A stretch of DNA of 64,000 nucleotides from Candidatus Sabulitectum silens. GTDB taxonomy: Bacteria > Fermentibacterota > Fermentibacteria > Fermentibacterales > JCC-6. The notes beneath the pieces were generated by a model that worked only from the letters and a program-made list of their open reading frames with translations, was not told where the DNA came from and ran no database searches. Position 1 is the first letter of the stretch. Every line of letters begins with the position of its first letter. Both the position numbers and the translations under genes were made by a program. Shown here piece by piece: positions 18,170 to 28,563 of the stretch. The stretch is taken from positions 78,250 to 142,249 of the forward strand of contig MJAN01000007.1 of assembly GCA_001875255.1 (NCBI GenBank), written 5' to 3'.

Positions 18170-20589
18170 TTGCCTGAACAATACACCGACAGAGCCAGAA
18201 AGGCCCTTATCGAGGCCAGGGCCGAGGCCGCCAGGGCCGGTCGCAGAGAGATAGGCTCCGAGTTCATCCTTTATGCTGTTCTCAGTGTTGACGGCTCCGG
18301 GGCGGCGTCACTCCTCAGAAGCCTCCGGGTGAAGACCGGTGAAATGCGCTCCCAGCTAAGGTCGAATCTCTTCACCGTAAGGTCAGGTTCCAGGATCGAC
18401 AGGACCTCCCTTACCTGGAGCAACAGGGCCAGGGCAATACTGGCCGAGGCAAAGGCCCAGGCTTCGAAGCTGGATTCCGATTTCATTTCAACGGAACATT
18501 TCCTCCTGGCGATGGCCAGAATAGACAGCGGAGCCTCGGCGATCCTGTGGCAGTACGGTGTGAGCCACGAAAAGCTCTTTGAAGCCCTCAGGGCAGCCGG
18601 TGCCAGAAGGCCCGGCGAGGCGGAGAAGGCCACCTCCGCCCTTGAATACTTCTGCCGGGACCTGACGCTGCTGGCCTCCGAGGGAACCCTTGACCCGGTC
18701 ATAGGAAGATCATCGGAGATCGACAGAGTGGTGCAGGTCCTCTGCCGTCGCAAGAAATCCAACCCGGTCCTCCTGGGAGAGCCCGGTGTGGGCAAAACAG
18801 CCATCGTGGAAGGGCTTGCCCTGCGTATCCTCTCAGGAAGGGTCCCCCTTCCCCTCTACGGCAAAAGGCTCATGGCCATGGACATGGCATCGGTCCTGGC
18901 GGGAACCAAGTACCGGGGGCAGTTCGAGGAAAGGCTGAAGGCCCTCCTCCGTGAGGTCCGGGAGGCGGGGAACGTTGTTCTTTTCATCGACGAGGTCCAT
19001 TCCATAGTGGGCGCCGGGGGCGCCGAGGGGGCCATCGACGCCGCGAACCTTCTCAAACCCGCCCTTGCCCGGGGCGAGTTTCAGTGCATAGGGCAACCAC
19101 ACTGGATGAGTACCGGCGAAGAATAGAGAAGGACGGCGCCCTTGAGCGCAGGTTCCAGCCGGTTCCCATAGATCCTCCATCGGTTGAACTCACCGTTCAG
19201 ATACTCAACGGCCTGAAGGATAGATACCAGCAGCATCACAACGCCGTTTTCACACAGGATACCCTCAGGAACTGCGCCATCCTTGCCCACCGCTACATCA
19301 GCGGAAGACATCTGCCCGACAAGGCCATCGATGTCATGGACGAATCAGGAGCCCGGGCCCACGCCAGGGCTTCAAGCCCTCCTGAGTCCCTCATCAGTCT
19401 CCACGACAGGTTGGTGGAACTGAGGAAGGAAGCCGACAGCGCCGCCATCCAGCGTAACCTGCAGAGGGTATCGGAACTGGGTGAGGAGATAACAAGGCTG
19501 GAAAAGGCCCTTGACGAGTCCAGAAGCCACTGGATAGAGAGCCTTCCCCTGCTGAGATCTCCATAGGCGACATAACCGCCGTGGTGTCGGAAATGACCGG
19601 CATTCCCATCAGCAGGGTGGGGGAGAGCGAGATGGTTAAGCTTGCGGACCTCGAGGCCAGGATGGCCGAAAGCATCATTGGCCAGGATGCCGCCCTGGGT
19701 CACATCGCCGGGGCCATACGAAGGAGCCGGGTGGGTCTTCGCAGCAGGACCAGGCCCACCGGGTGTTTCCTCTTCCTGGGCCCTCCGGGGTGGGCAAAAC
19801 GGAAACCGCCAGAATACTTGCGGAGCAGGTCTTCGGCGACGGCAGCTCCCTCATCAGGATTGACATGTCGGAATACCGCGAGGGTTTTTCCGGTTCCAGG
19901 CTCGTGGGCGCCCTCCGGGGTATGTGGGCTACGACGACGGCGGGCAGCTCACGGAAAAGGTTCGGAGGAAACCGTATTCCGTGGTCCTCCTCGATGAGAT
20001 AGAAAAGGCCCATTCCGATGTTTACAACATGCTGCTGCAGGTGATGGACTACGGCAACATGACCGACAACTACGGAAGGAAGATCGACTTCAGCAACACC
20101 ATAATAATCATGACCGCCAACCTCACTCCAAAGGGCGGCGGCGGAACCGTCGGTTTCCTCAGGGAAAGCTCAGAAGCCGCCGGGGAAGCGGTCCTCGCCT
20201 CCGCCAGGTCCGTCTTTCCGCCGGAGTTCATGAACCGCCTTGATGCGACGATAGTCTACAATCCCCTTACCTTCGAAGATGTGAAGAAAATAGTTGAAAT
20301 ACAGCTGATGGAGGTTAATGAGAGGCTTTCCGAACTTGACATCCAGCTTTCCCTGAGTTCCGAAGCCCTTGACCTCATCGCAGAAGCCGGCTACAGCGGC
20401 GAAGCAGGGGCCAGACATCTCAGAAGGACCATTCAGCGCCTTCTTGAAGACCCCCTAACCGACATGCTCGTGTCCGGTGAACTCACCGGGGGATGCTGCC
20501 TTGAAACCATAAGGAACGGTGACCGCCTCTCCTTTGCCGTCCGCTCCGCCGACAAAGTCTCAAATTCAGTTACGGAGGTCAATATATGA
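18170..20589 (+). CDS. clpC: ClpC/ClpA-type AAA+ unfoldase, frame-disrupted
   Basis: HSP100 chaperone that unfolds proteins, probably for ClpP. I start it at TTG 18170 because AGGGGAG lies 5 bases upstream and the product then begins [20 protein letters not shown], the usual Clp_N opening. Order: Clp_N repeats (residues 1-150), D1 with [35 protein letters not shown] and [20 protein letters not shown], a short middle region ([14 protein letters not shown], ClpC-like rather than ClpB-like in length), and D2 with [35 protein letters not shown] and [11 protein letters not shown]. Four one-base losses near 19088, 19555, 19783 and 19914 split it. About 807 residues. Its ATGA overlap with bamA suggests it belongs to the envelope operon. 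Confidence 0.88.
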
Positions 20590-22818
20590 GGCTGATGCCT
20601 GTTTCCGCTTTGTTCCTTGTAGGCGCGGCCTTTGCCGTCCAGGTATCAAGTGTGGCCATCGAGGGCAACTCTTATGTTTCCGACTCCCTCATAACCAGAA
20701 CCCTGGGGCTCAATCCCGGGGAGAACTTCCTGCCGGGAAACCTGCCCGGCGGAGTGAGGGAACTCTTCGGCCTTGGCTACTTCACCGATATCCATGTGGA
20801 GGCCGATTCATCAGGAGGTATGGCTGACTTTTTCATAACCGTCAGCGAGAACCCCATCCTTTCCTCCATTGAATTCGAGAACACCGGTTCCCTCAAGGAA
20901 GGCGACCTCCGGGATACCCTGGGAATATTTCCAGGGCAGACCATATCCATAAACGACATCGACAGGGCGAAGGACCTGATCCTTTCCCTCTTCGCCGGGA
21001 AGAACAGGCACCTGGCAACGGTGGAACACAGCTGGGGAGAACCGGATGCCGGGGGAAGGAGGGTCCTCACCTTCCATATGGAAGAGGGTCCGGATGTAAG
21101 GGTTGGAGAGATAGCCTTCACGGGGAATGAAGCCTTCTCCGACCGCACCCTGAGGGGAGAGATGAAAACCAGGCAGGACAGTTTCTGGCGAAGCGGCAAG
21201 CTTAAACCGGAGGAGTTTTCCGAAGACCTGGGCCGAATAGAGGAGTTTTACCATAACAGGGGTTATCCCGAGGCAGTGGTTACGGGAACCGACAGATACC
21301 TCCTTCCCGAAGGCGATCACTTCCACATAGACATTTCCGTTTATGAGGGGCCCTACAGGATCTTCGGTGATGTATCGTTTTCCGGCAACACCGAGATCCC
21401 CGACTCCACCCTCGCAGGCTTCAACGAGATGGTTCACGGCGAACCCTATTCCATGGAGAAGCTGAACAAAACACTGGAAACCCTGTACTCCGCATACCAG
21501 GACCGGGGCTACTTCTACGCATCGGTCACACCGGTTCATGAAGATGCCGCAGAGGATGATTCCCTGGTTAACATCACCTTCGTGTTCAACGAAGGTGAGC
21601 GGGCCCATGTCAGGCAGGTGGAGATAGTGGGCAACTCAAGGACCCACGACAATGTGATAAGAAGGGAACTCACCGTGATTCCCGGTGATCTGTTCAGAAG
21701 ATCCGCCATGATGCGTTCCCTGAGAAATGTCTACTACCTCAACTATTTCAACGATGTATATCCTGATTTCAGGGCCATCGAGGGAACACCGGATGTGGAC
21801 ATGATACTGAGGGTGGAAGAGAAAACCACCGGAAAGTTCGGCATAGGCACCAACTACAGTGGCAACGACGGCTTCAGCGGATACATCGAGGTCGCGGAAA
21901 CGAATTTCTTCGGCAGGGGCCAGAACCTCGGTGCCAGCTACGAGTTCTCCAGCAGGATCCAGAACATAAAGCTCAGCTACACTGAACCCTGGTTCAGGGA
22001 CACCCCACTGACCCTGGGCGGCGAACTGTACCATACCACAAGCAACTACAGGGAGTACGACAGAAGGCGAACAGGCGGTTCCGTGGTGATAGGCAGGCCC
22101 ATCCCCTGGATCGATTACACCTCCGCCAGCCTGAGATACACCCTGGAGAAGGTGGATGTCTTTGACATAACCTCCGACGAGAACAGCTATTACTATTCCC
22201 TCCGGGATACCGACTGGCCAAGGTGGGACAGCTCCATAAGGTTCGGCCTTACCAGGGACAGCCAGGACAGAAGGGTCTTTCCCGGAGAGGGTTCCAAGAA
22301 CACATTCAGCGGAGTGCTCACCGGCGGGTTCCTGGGTGGAGACCTCGGTTTTCAGAAATATCTCTTCGACTCCACATGGCACACCCCTCTGTGGTGGAAG
22401 TTCTTCCTGACGGTGCGGGGAAGGCTCGGGACCATAGCCGGGTTCGGAGGGCAGTCACCTCCTGCCTACGAGCTTTTCCAGCTTGGGGGAACCGGCTTCT
22501 ACGGAGTAAGGGGATATGGCGAGCGGGAGATAAATGCCCTGGATGGCTTTTCCACCGTCGGGGGAAGATCCCTGCTCATCCTCAGTGCCGAATACCGATT
22601 CAGAATAATCGATCAGCTTCAGCTGGCGGCCTTTGCCGATGCCGGGAACACCTGGGAAAGCTGGGCCGACCTCGATCTTTCCACCCTTAACAGGGGCTTG
22701 GTCTGGGGGTAAGGGTGGAGATACCCATGCTGGGCGTCATGGGTCTTGATTACGCATACGGATTCGATGGACCGACCCGGGATGGGAGCCGCACTTCCAG
22801 ATGGGCACAACCTTCTGA
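20586..22818 (+). CDS. bamA: Outer-membrane assembly factor BamA, frame-disrupted 3' end
   Basis: Omp85 protein that inserts beta-barrels into the outer membrane. A signal peptide ([20 protein letters not shown]) precedes five POTRA-like repeats (e.g. VAIEGNSYVSDSLITRTLGL; EIAFTGNEAFSDRTLRGEMK; VEIVGNSRTHDNVIRRELTV) and a 16-strand barrel beginning GKFGIGTNYSGNDGFSGYIE with the LGGTGFYGVRGYGEREI loop. Two small breaks near 22695 and 22770 (each one base short) hide the true end; re-reading gives LGLGVRVEIPMLGVMGLDYA and the C-terminus GWEPHFQMGTTF with stop at 22816-22818. That terminal phenylalanine is the expected barrel signal. The start overlaps the clpC stop (ATGA). About 744 residues. 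Confidence 0.93.
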
Positions 22819-22829
22819 AGGGAGATTGC

Positions 22830-23327
22830 ATGAAACTGTTGCTACTTATCGTATTCCCTGGAATTATCCTTGCCCAGACCATAGCGGTGGTGGACGCGGA
22901 CAAAGTGTTTGAATCCCTGGGACATGTTACCGACGCCAGGGAGCTGCTGGAGACGGAGATAGAGGAATGGGAGCTCCACGCCGATTCCCTCCAGGAGGAG
23001 ATAGACGAGATAGAGGAAGATCTATCCAGAACACTCATGATGAGCCCGGAAAGAAGGCAGGAGAAGGAAAACCTCCTGACCGAGAAGAAGGACCAGCTCG
23101 AGAGCTTCCTGTCCAGCGTTTTCGGCCCCGGAGGCCTCATGGAGAGGCGTAATGAAGAGCTTGTGTCGCCCATTATCGCCTCCATAAACGAGGCCGTGAG
23201 GGAGATCGCCAGCGAAGACGGCATTCAGCTGGTACTTGATGCATCGGCGGGGCAGGTGGTCTACGCCGAGGCAGCCCTGGACATAACCGACAGGGTCATC
23301 GACAGGGTCGCGAGGGGAAATGACTGA
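22830..23327 (+). CDS. skp: Periplasmic chaperone Skp/OmpH family
   Basis: Periplasmic chaperone that escorts outer-membrane proteins to BamA. Start ATG 22830 follows AAGGGAG. Signal peptide MKLLLLIVFPGIILAQ, then TIAVVDADKVFESLGHVTDA (the VD-x-x-x-V/I-F opening of OmpH) and a long charged coiled coil (residues 40-110), closing with LVLDASAGQVVYAEAALDIT, the typical C-terminal beta segment. 165 residues, intact. bamA-skp-lpxD is the conserved order in many Gram-negatives. Confidence 0.9.
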   Translation: MKLLLLIVFPGIILAQTIAVVDADKVFESLGHVTDARELLETEIEEWELHADSLQEEIDEIEEDLSRTLMMSPERRQEKENLLTEKKDQLESFLSSVFGPGGLMERRNEELVSPIIASINEAVREIASEDGIQLVLDASAGQVVYAEAALDITDRVIDRVARGND

Positions 23328-24359
23328 CCCCATGACCCTCCAGGAGCTGGCAGGAGTGATCGGGGGAAGCATAGTCGGCGGACATGAAGAGGACACCGTC
23401 GTAAGGGGTGTCTCCACACTGCAGGATGCCTGCCCCGATGAGATATGCTACTACGGCAACAGAAAGTACGCTTCCTTCCTGGGCAAGACCTCTGCCCTGG
23501 CGGTGATAGTCTCGGAGCCATGTGAAACTTCAGCCCGGTGCCTGATAGTGGTGAAAGACGCCTACGACGCCTTCAGGAAGGCCCTTGAGATTTTTTCCCC
23601 CGACGGCTCCAGCGGTTTCAGCGGAGTTCATCCCTCGGCGGTTGTCCACCCACCGCTGTGCTGGCCCGGGGGGTAACGGTGGGGCCATGTTCGATCATAG
23701 AGCGGAACTGCAGTATAGGCAGGGGAACCTCCATTGGCTCCGGCTCGGTGCTGGGGCCGGAAACGGAAACAGGCGAGAACTGCGTCATTCATCCCAATGT
23801 CACACTCCTTGCCCGTACGGTGGTCGGTGCCTTCACCGTAATCCATTCGGGAACGGTGGTGGGCAGCGATGGTTTCGGTTTCGTCCCCCGGCCATCCGGG
23901 GCCCACTTGAAGGTACCCCAGAACGGCAATGTCGTCATTGGCAGCAGCGTTGAGATAGGCTCCAACTGCAGCATAGACAGGGCTACCACCGGAAGCACCG
24001 TTATCGGCGACCACACGAAGCTGGACAATCTCATTCAGGTGGCCCATAATGTAAGGATAGGCAGCGGTTGTTTTATTGCTGCTCAAACTGGGATAGCCGG
24101 AAGTGCCAGCATTGGAAACGGTGTTGTCATCGGTGGGCAGGTTGGTATTGCCGGGCATATTTCCATTGCCGATGGGGTGGTGGTGGCAGCAAAATCTGGT
24201 GTCACTAAAAGCATCTCCTCGGGACTTACGGTTTCCGGCAACCCATGCAGGCCCCACGGTGAGAATCTCAGAATCAGCGCGGCTGCAGCCAGGCTTCCGG
24301 GAATCCTGGCCAGACTGATGGAATTTGCCCCGGAAAGCAGAGAAGAAACTGAGGACTGA
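23320..24359 (+). CDS. lpxD: UDP-3-O-acylglucosamine N-acyltransferase, one frame break
   Basis: Third step of lipid A synthesis: transfers a hydroxyacyl chain to the 2-amino group of UDP-3-O-acylglucosamine. The N-terminal LpxD domain ([40 protein letters not shown]) is followed by left-handed beta-helix hexapeptide repeats (residues 105-310), including [20 protein letters not shown] and [20 protein letters not shown], with the catalytic histidine in VAHNV. One C is missing near 23653 (CCCC read as CCC), breaking the frame at VHP. About 346 residues. The ATG overlaps the skp stop; ATG 23332 is an alternative. Confidence 0.92.
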
Positions 24360-25680
24360 TGAATCGTTTTCAAACCACACTGGAAAAGCAGGTATCATAC
24401 ACCGGCCGCGGTCTGCACCTCGGTAAGGATTCCACCATAACCTTCAAGCCGGCGCCGCCTGACACCGGCTATGTCTTCGTAAGGACCGATGTTCCCCAGA
24501 GGCCCATGATCTCCGTCAGTTCCGATAATGTGAGGATGGTGGAGGAGCAGGCCAGGCGAACCACGCTGGGAGAGAACTACTACGAGGTCCACACGGTGGA
24601 ACATGTTCTCAGCGCCCTGTACGGCCTGGAAATAGACAATGCCATTATCGAGATCAGTTCCGACGAGCCCCCGGAGCCCGCCGACGGTTCGGTGAGGTCC
24701 TACATCGAAGTGCTCAAGGAAGCGGGCATAGAAACCCTCCATGGCCATCCCAGCAAGGTCTTCGTGATCACCGAACCGGTGAGCATCGACTACTACGGCG
24801 CCAGCCTCACCGTGGTCCCCTACCATGGCCTGAAGATCAGCTTCACCCTGGACTACGACCACCCCCACATAGGAACCCAGTACATAAGCCTGGACATTAC
24901 AAGGGAAAGCTTCGTGGAGGAGATCGCCCCGGCCCGCACCTTCTGTCTTTACAAGGATGTAAAGATCCTCCAGGAGAAGGGTCTGATAAAGGGGGGCACA
25001 CTGGAGAACGCCGTGGTCATAGGTGACCAGGGCGTGATGAACGAGAGTCCACTCAGGTTCCCCGATGAGCTGGTAAGGCACAAGGTCCTGGATCTCATCG
25101 GCGACCTCAGCCTCCTGGGCCTTAGGCTCCAGGGACATGTCATTGCGGCGAGAAGCGGCCACGCTTCCAATGTTCAGTTCGTAAAGAAGATAAAAAAGGT
25201 CTATTCAGACAGGGTCCGGGACAGCAGGAACCACCTGGCGGACAGGAAGTGGGACATCACCGACGTAATGGACCTCCTCCCCACAGGTATCCCTTTCTTC
25301 TGGTGGACCGCGTCCTGGAGATCGACCCGGAGAAGTCCATTGTCGCCCTGAAGAACGTTACCATAAACGAACCCTTTCTTTCAGGGGCATTTTCCCGGCA
25401 GTCCCATAATGCCCGGTGTACTGGTAATAGAGGCAATGGCCCAGGCCGGGGGGCTGATGCTCTTCGACTCCGTGGACGACCCCCACCGCTGGCTGGTCCT
25501 CTTCGGAGGAATAGACAAGGCAGGTTCAGAAAACCCATACTGCCCGGTGACCAGATCAGGTTCGAGCTGGAGCTGATAAGCAAAAGGGGCCGGATGTGCA
25601 AAATGCGCGGGGTTGCCCGGGTGGACGACAGGGTATCCGCCGAGGCAGAGCTCACAGCCATGCTGGTGGAAAAGAAATGA
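24359..25680 (+). CDS. lpxC-fabZ: Bifunctional LpxC-FabZ fusion, frame-disrupted
   Basis: LpxC half (residues 1-300): zinc deacetylase committing UDP-acyl-GlcNAc to lipid A. Seen: [20 protein letters not shown] (zinc histidine region), [30 protein letters not shown] and [20 protein letters not shown] followed by [12 protein letters not shown]. FabZ half (from about residue 305): 3-hydroxyacyl-ACP dehydratase, with [20 protein letters not shown], the [20 protein letters not shown] core (catalytic histidine and glutamate) and [20 protein letters not shown]. There is no stop between the halves once errors are undone, so this is a true fusion, as in Bacteroidota and relatives. Breaks near 25283 (CCCCC read as CCCC), 25386 (one extra G) and 25515. 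Confidence 0.92.
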
Positions 25681-26440
25681 TTCACAAGACCGCCCTCGTG
25701 GACTGCGCCGTACCGGAATCGGCGAAGATCGGCCCCTATGCGGTGGTGGGGAATGAAGTTACCCTGGGTGAGAACGTGGTTATCGGCGCCCATGCTGTGG
25801 TGGTGGGAATAACCACCCTCGCAGAGGGTGTTCAGGTGGGCCCCGGAGCGGTCATAGGCACCCCCCCCCAGGACCTGAAGTACGCCGGGGAAAGGACCAC
25901 CCTGGAGATCGGCGCTGGAACCGTGATAAGGGAAATGGCCAACATAAACTGCGGAACAAGCGCCACGGGAAGAACGGTGATAGGAGCCGGCTGCTTCCTG
26001 ATGGCCTTCAGCCACGTAGCCCACGACTGCGTCATAGGCGATGGTGTGATACTGGCCAATTCGGTGAATCTTGCCGGACATGTGGAGGTTGGAACCAGGG
26101 CAATAATCGGTGGTGTGGTCCCAGTTCACCAGTTCACCCGGATAGGGGAGTATTCCATGATAGGGGGGGCTACAGGGTCTCCATGGATGTCACACCCTTC
26201 ACTCTCGCCGGGGGAGAACCCCTCCGTGCGGTGGGGATCAACAAGGTCGGCCTTCGAAGGAACGGCTTCACCAACCAGGAGATCAACGCCGCCTCCGACG
26301 CCTTCCATTTCTTCTTCAAGCAGAGCGGTGCCACCATGGCCCAGAAGGTTGAGGAAGCCATCTCATCCGGCTATCAGAACCCCATGGGAAGGCGCATCGC
26401 CGAGTTCATAAGCAAGTCCCAAAGGGGCGTGACCATCTGA
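25677..26440 (+). CDS. lpxA: UDP-N-acetylglucosamine acyltransferase, one frame break
   Basis: First acylation of lipid A synthesis. Start ATG 25677 overlaps the fabZ stop as ATGA. The protein opens [20 protein letters not shown] and shows hexapeptide repeats, [20 protein letters not shown] (highly typical of LpxA), [40 protein letters not shown] (catalytic histidine) and [20 protein letters not shown], then the alpha-helical C-terminal domain [20 protein letters not shown]. One G is missing from the run at 26163-26169, splitting the frame. About 254 residues, the usual length. Confidence 0.93.
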
Positions 26441-26880
26441 GCGCCGTCCTTTCCCTTGCCTGTCTGCTGGTCCTCTCAACCGGAGAACCCGATTCCGTGA
26501 TCATTGAGGAAAAAAACCCCACCGGAGCCCTTCTCAGAAGCTTCGTTCTTCCCGGCTGGGGCCAGTTCTACAACGAGAAACCCCTGAAGGGGGTCTTTTA
26601 CGGCGCCGCTGAACTGGGGCTCCTGGGAGTGATCCTTTACCAGCATGACAGGGCGGAGACCGCCAGGGAGAACCACATGGAGACCGGCCTTCCAGTCTGG
26701 GAACAGAGATATGAAACCCATTCCGGACTCAGGCGGGATTTCATATGGTATACCGCGGGAGCCTGGCTTATGGGAATGCTGGATGCCTATGTGGATGCGT
26801 ATCTGTTCTCCTTCGAGGCTGAGAACAGGAAGTTCGAGGGGGATGCCGGTCTCAGTGCCGGTCTTGTATTTCACTTCTGA
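26437..26880 (+). CDS. DUF5683-like secreted/membrane protein
   Basis: Small protein of unknown function. The segment AVLSLACLLVLSTGEPDS is a convincing signal peptide lying upstream of the first conventional start (GTG 26497). The only start that includes it is CTG 26437, overlapping the lpxA TGA as CTGA, with AAAGGGG just before. The mature part, NPTGALLRSFVLPGWGQFYN, carries the P-G-x-G-Q-x-Y-N motif of the DUF5683/TM2-like family, followed by a hydrophobic hairpin (FYGAAELGLLGVILYQHD; FIWYTAGAWLMGMLDAYVDA). About 147 residues, intact. Position after lpxA suggests an envelope role. Confidence 0.65.
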   Translation: MSAVLSLACLLVLSTGEPDSVIIEEKNPTGALLRSFVLPGWGQFYNEKPLKGVFYGAAELGLLGVILYQHDRAETARENHMETGLPVWEQRYETHSGLRRDFIWYTAGAWLMGMLDAYVDAYLFSFEAENRKFEGDAGLSAGLVFHF

Positions 26881-26894
26881 CCCGAGGGAATGAA

Positions 26895-27577
26895 ATGGTG
26901 TTTCACCTGGTATATCTGTTGACAGCAATGGCCGCCCTCGGTGAACCCGAGCTTCTGCAAAGGGCGGTGAACGGGGACAGAGAGGCCTTCGGAGAGATAG
27001 TGAAACTGTATGAAAAGAGAGTGTTCAGAGTGGCCAGAAGAATGTGCAGATGCGACGACGACGCTGGGACATTACCCAGGATGCCTTTCTCAAGGCAATG
27101 AACGCCATGCATTCCTTCAACACTGAATACAGGTTCTTCACCTGGATGTACCGGATAGTCACGAACACCGCCATAAACCACTCCCGTGCCCAGGGCAGGA
27201 GGGGAGAGGTGCAGTTCGACGAGGGTTATGGTTTCCAGGGACTGGCCTCCACCTCCGACGACGCCGTTTCCAGAATGGAGAAAGACCTTCTCGTGGAGGC
27301 TGTGCAGAAGGCGGTGGAAAAACTCACCCCTGCCCTCAGGTCGGTATTCGTCCTCAGGGTTGACCAGGAACTGAGCTACGAGGAGATCGCCGAAACCCTG
27401 GACATCGCCCTGGGTACGGTGATGTCCCGGCTGAACAGGGCCCGTTCCGCCGTGAGGAACTCCGTGGTTAGCCAGCTTGGGGTGGGTTGTGAACTGTCCG
27501 GACAGCACCCTTCTGATGCGGTGGCTCGACGGCGAGCTTTCCCGGGAAGAGGCTGTAGAAGTAGAGAAACACCTTGA
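26895..27577 (+). CDS. ECF RNA polymerase sigma factor, one frame break
   Basis: Extracytoplasmic-function sigma factor of the RpoE type. Sigma-2: LLQRAVNGDREAFGEIVKLY, VFRVARRMC, then (next frame) DITQDAFLKAMNAMHSF and FTWMYRIVTNTAINHSRA. Sigma-4: ALRSVFVLRVDQELSYEEIA and TLDIALGTVMSRLNRARSAV, the DNA-binding helix-turn-helix. One G is lost near 27064 (GGGG read as GGG). The tail after VVSQLG runs in a frame overlapping the anti-sigma gene and may be spurious. It lies at the end of the bamA-lpx block, a sensible place for an envelope-stress sigma factor controlling these genes (inferred). ATG 26895 follows GAGGGAATGAA; ATG 26928 is also possible. Confidence 0.85.
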
Positions 27578-28495
27578 GAGCTGCGCTGAATGCCTCTCCC
27601 TTGTAGAGACCCAGAGAAAAATGGAATCAGCCTGGCGGGAGAGCTGGACGGATCCAGCCCCGGCGGCCTTTGAAACCCTGCGGAGAAACCTGTCGGCCCG
27701 GTCCCACCCCTGGTGGCGCAGACAAAGGAGCTGGATGGCGGTGGCGGCGGTTTTCGCCGTTTATCTCGGGGTGAAGATCTTTCTGATCGACGGCGCCGGC
27801 CGGCCAATGGCCGAAGTAGCTCCGAGAGCCCGCCGCCGGCCCCCCGGACAGAGTTTTTCGCCGAACCCGAGGTCACCCCCGGGGTTGCGGATGACTCCGC
27901 TGACGAGGCTCTGGTGGAACAGGAAATACTTGAGGTTGAACAGCAGGAGGAGGTCATGGCCCCGGCAGAGGAACAGCAGGAGGAGGCCGAGGAGGAAGAC
28001 GCCCCCGCCTCCATGGAAGAGGCGGTGGATGCTGCTGCTGGCTTTACCGCTTCCCGCAGTCTGTCATTTGTGGAAAGCTCTGATTCCACTGTTGAAATGT
28101 GTTTTGGTGCCGGCGGCGGCGGTCTTGTATCCGGGGCCACCGGGGAGGGTATCGGTGCCTCCTCTTATGGGATCCAGCAGGCGGAAGCGCCGGAGGCCGG
28201 CAGAGATGACTACGCCAATCAAACCGTTGCCTCCTGTGCCCCCGTGGCGGGTATTCAGGTCACCGCCGAGCTTCAAGGCGGTGAAACCGTCACCCTGTAC
28301 CGGGATGTCTGGCCGGAGGTGTTCCTGATTCTGGATATCATCTTCGAATCCGGGGAGTACACACCGGGTGAACCCGTTTCCATTTCCGTTGACCACTCCG
28401 GTCTTGTGTCGGGACCCCTGGTGCCCGAGGGCACCATCATCGCCCTCCCAGACAGCACCTACGGCAACTGTTCCGTAACCGCTCTGCCCTTCTGA
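27489..28495 (+). CDS. Anti-sigma factor with zinc finger, TM and acidic periplasmic region
   Basis: Membrane anti-sigma factor partnered with the preceding ECF sigma factor. Start GTG 27489 gives VNCPDSTLLMRWLDGELSRE and HLESCAECLSLVETQRKME, the H-x3-C-x2-C anti-sigma zinc finger (zf-HC2). One TM follows (WMAVAAVFAVYLGVKIFLI). One base is missing near 27822; after it comes a very Glu/Ala/Pro-rich stretch (about 60 residues, e.g. EVEQQEEVMAPAEEQQEEAE), then a globular domain ending GTIIALPDSTYGNCSVTALP. It overlaps the sigma gene, as usual for such pairs. The C-terminal domain presumably senses envelope stress or a ligand; no known family recognised. Confidence 0.75.
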
Positions 28496-28563
28496 ACCGC
28501 TGCCCTTTTCATTCATGGCCCACAATGGTAAATTCAGTTACACGCCGGTATTTCTGAAGGGAG

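Noticed and set aside
18098..20589. Programmed frameshifting in clpC and similar genes
   Set aside because: Breaks lack a common slippery heptamer, stem-loop or internal Shine-Dalgarno, occur at different places in many genes and mostly sit in short G/C runs one base too short.
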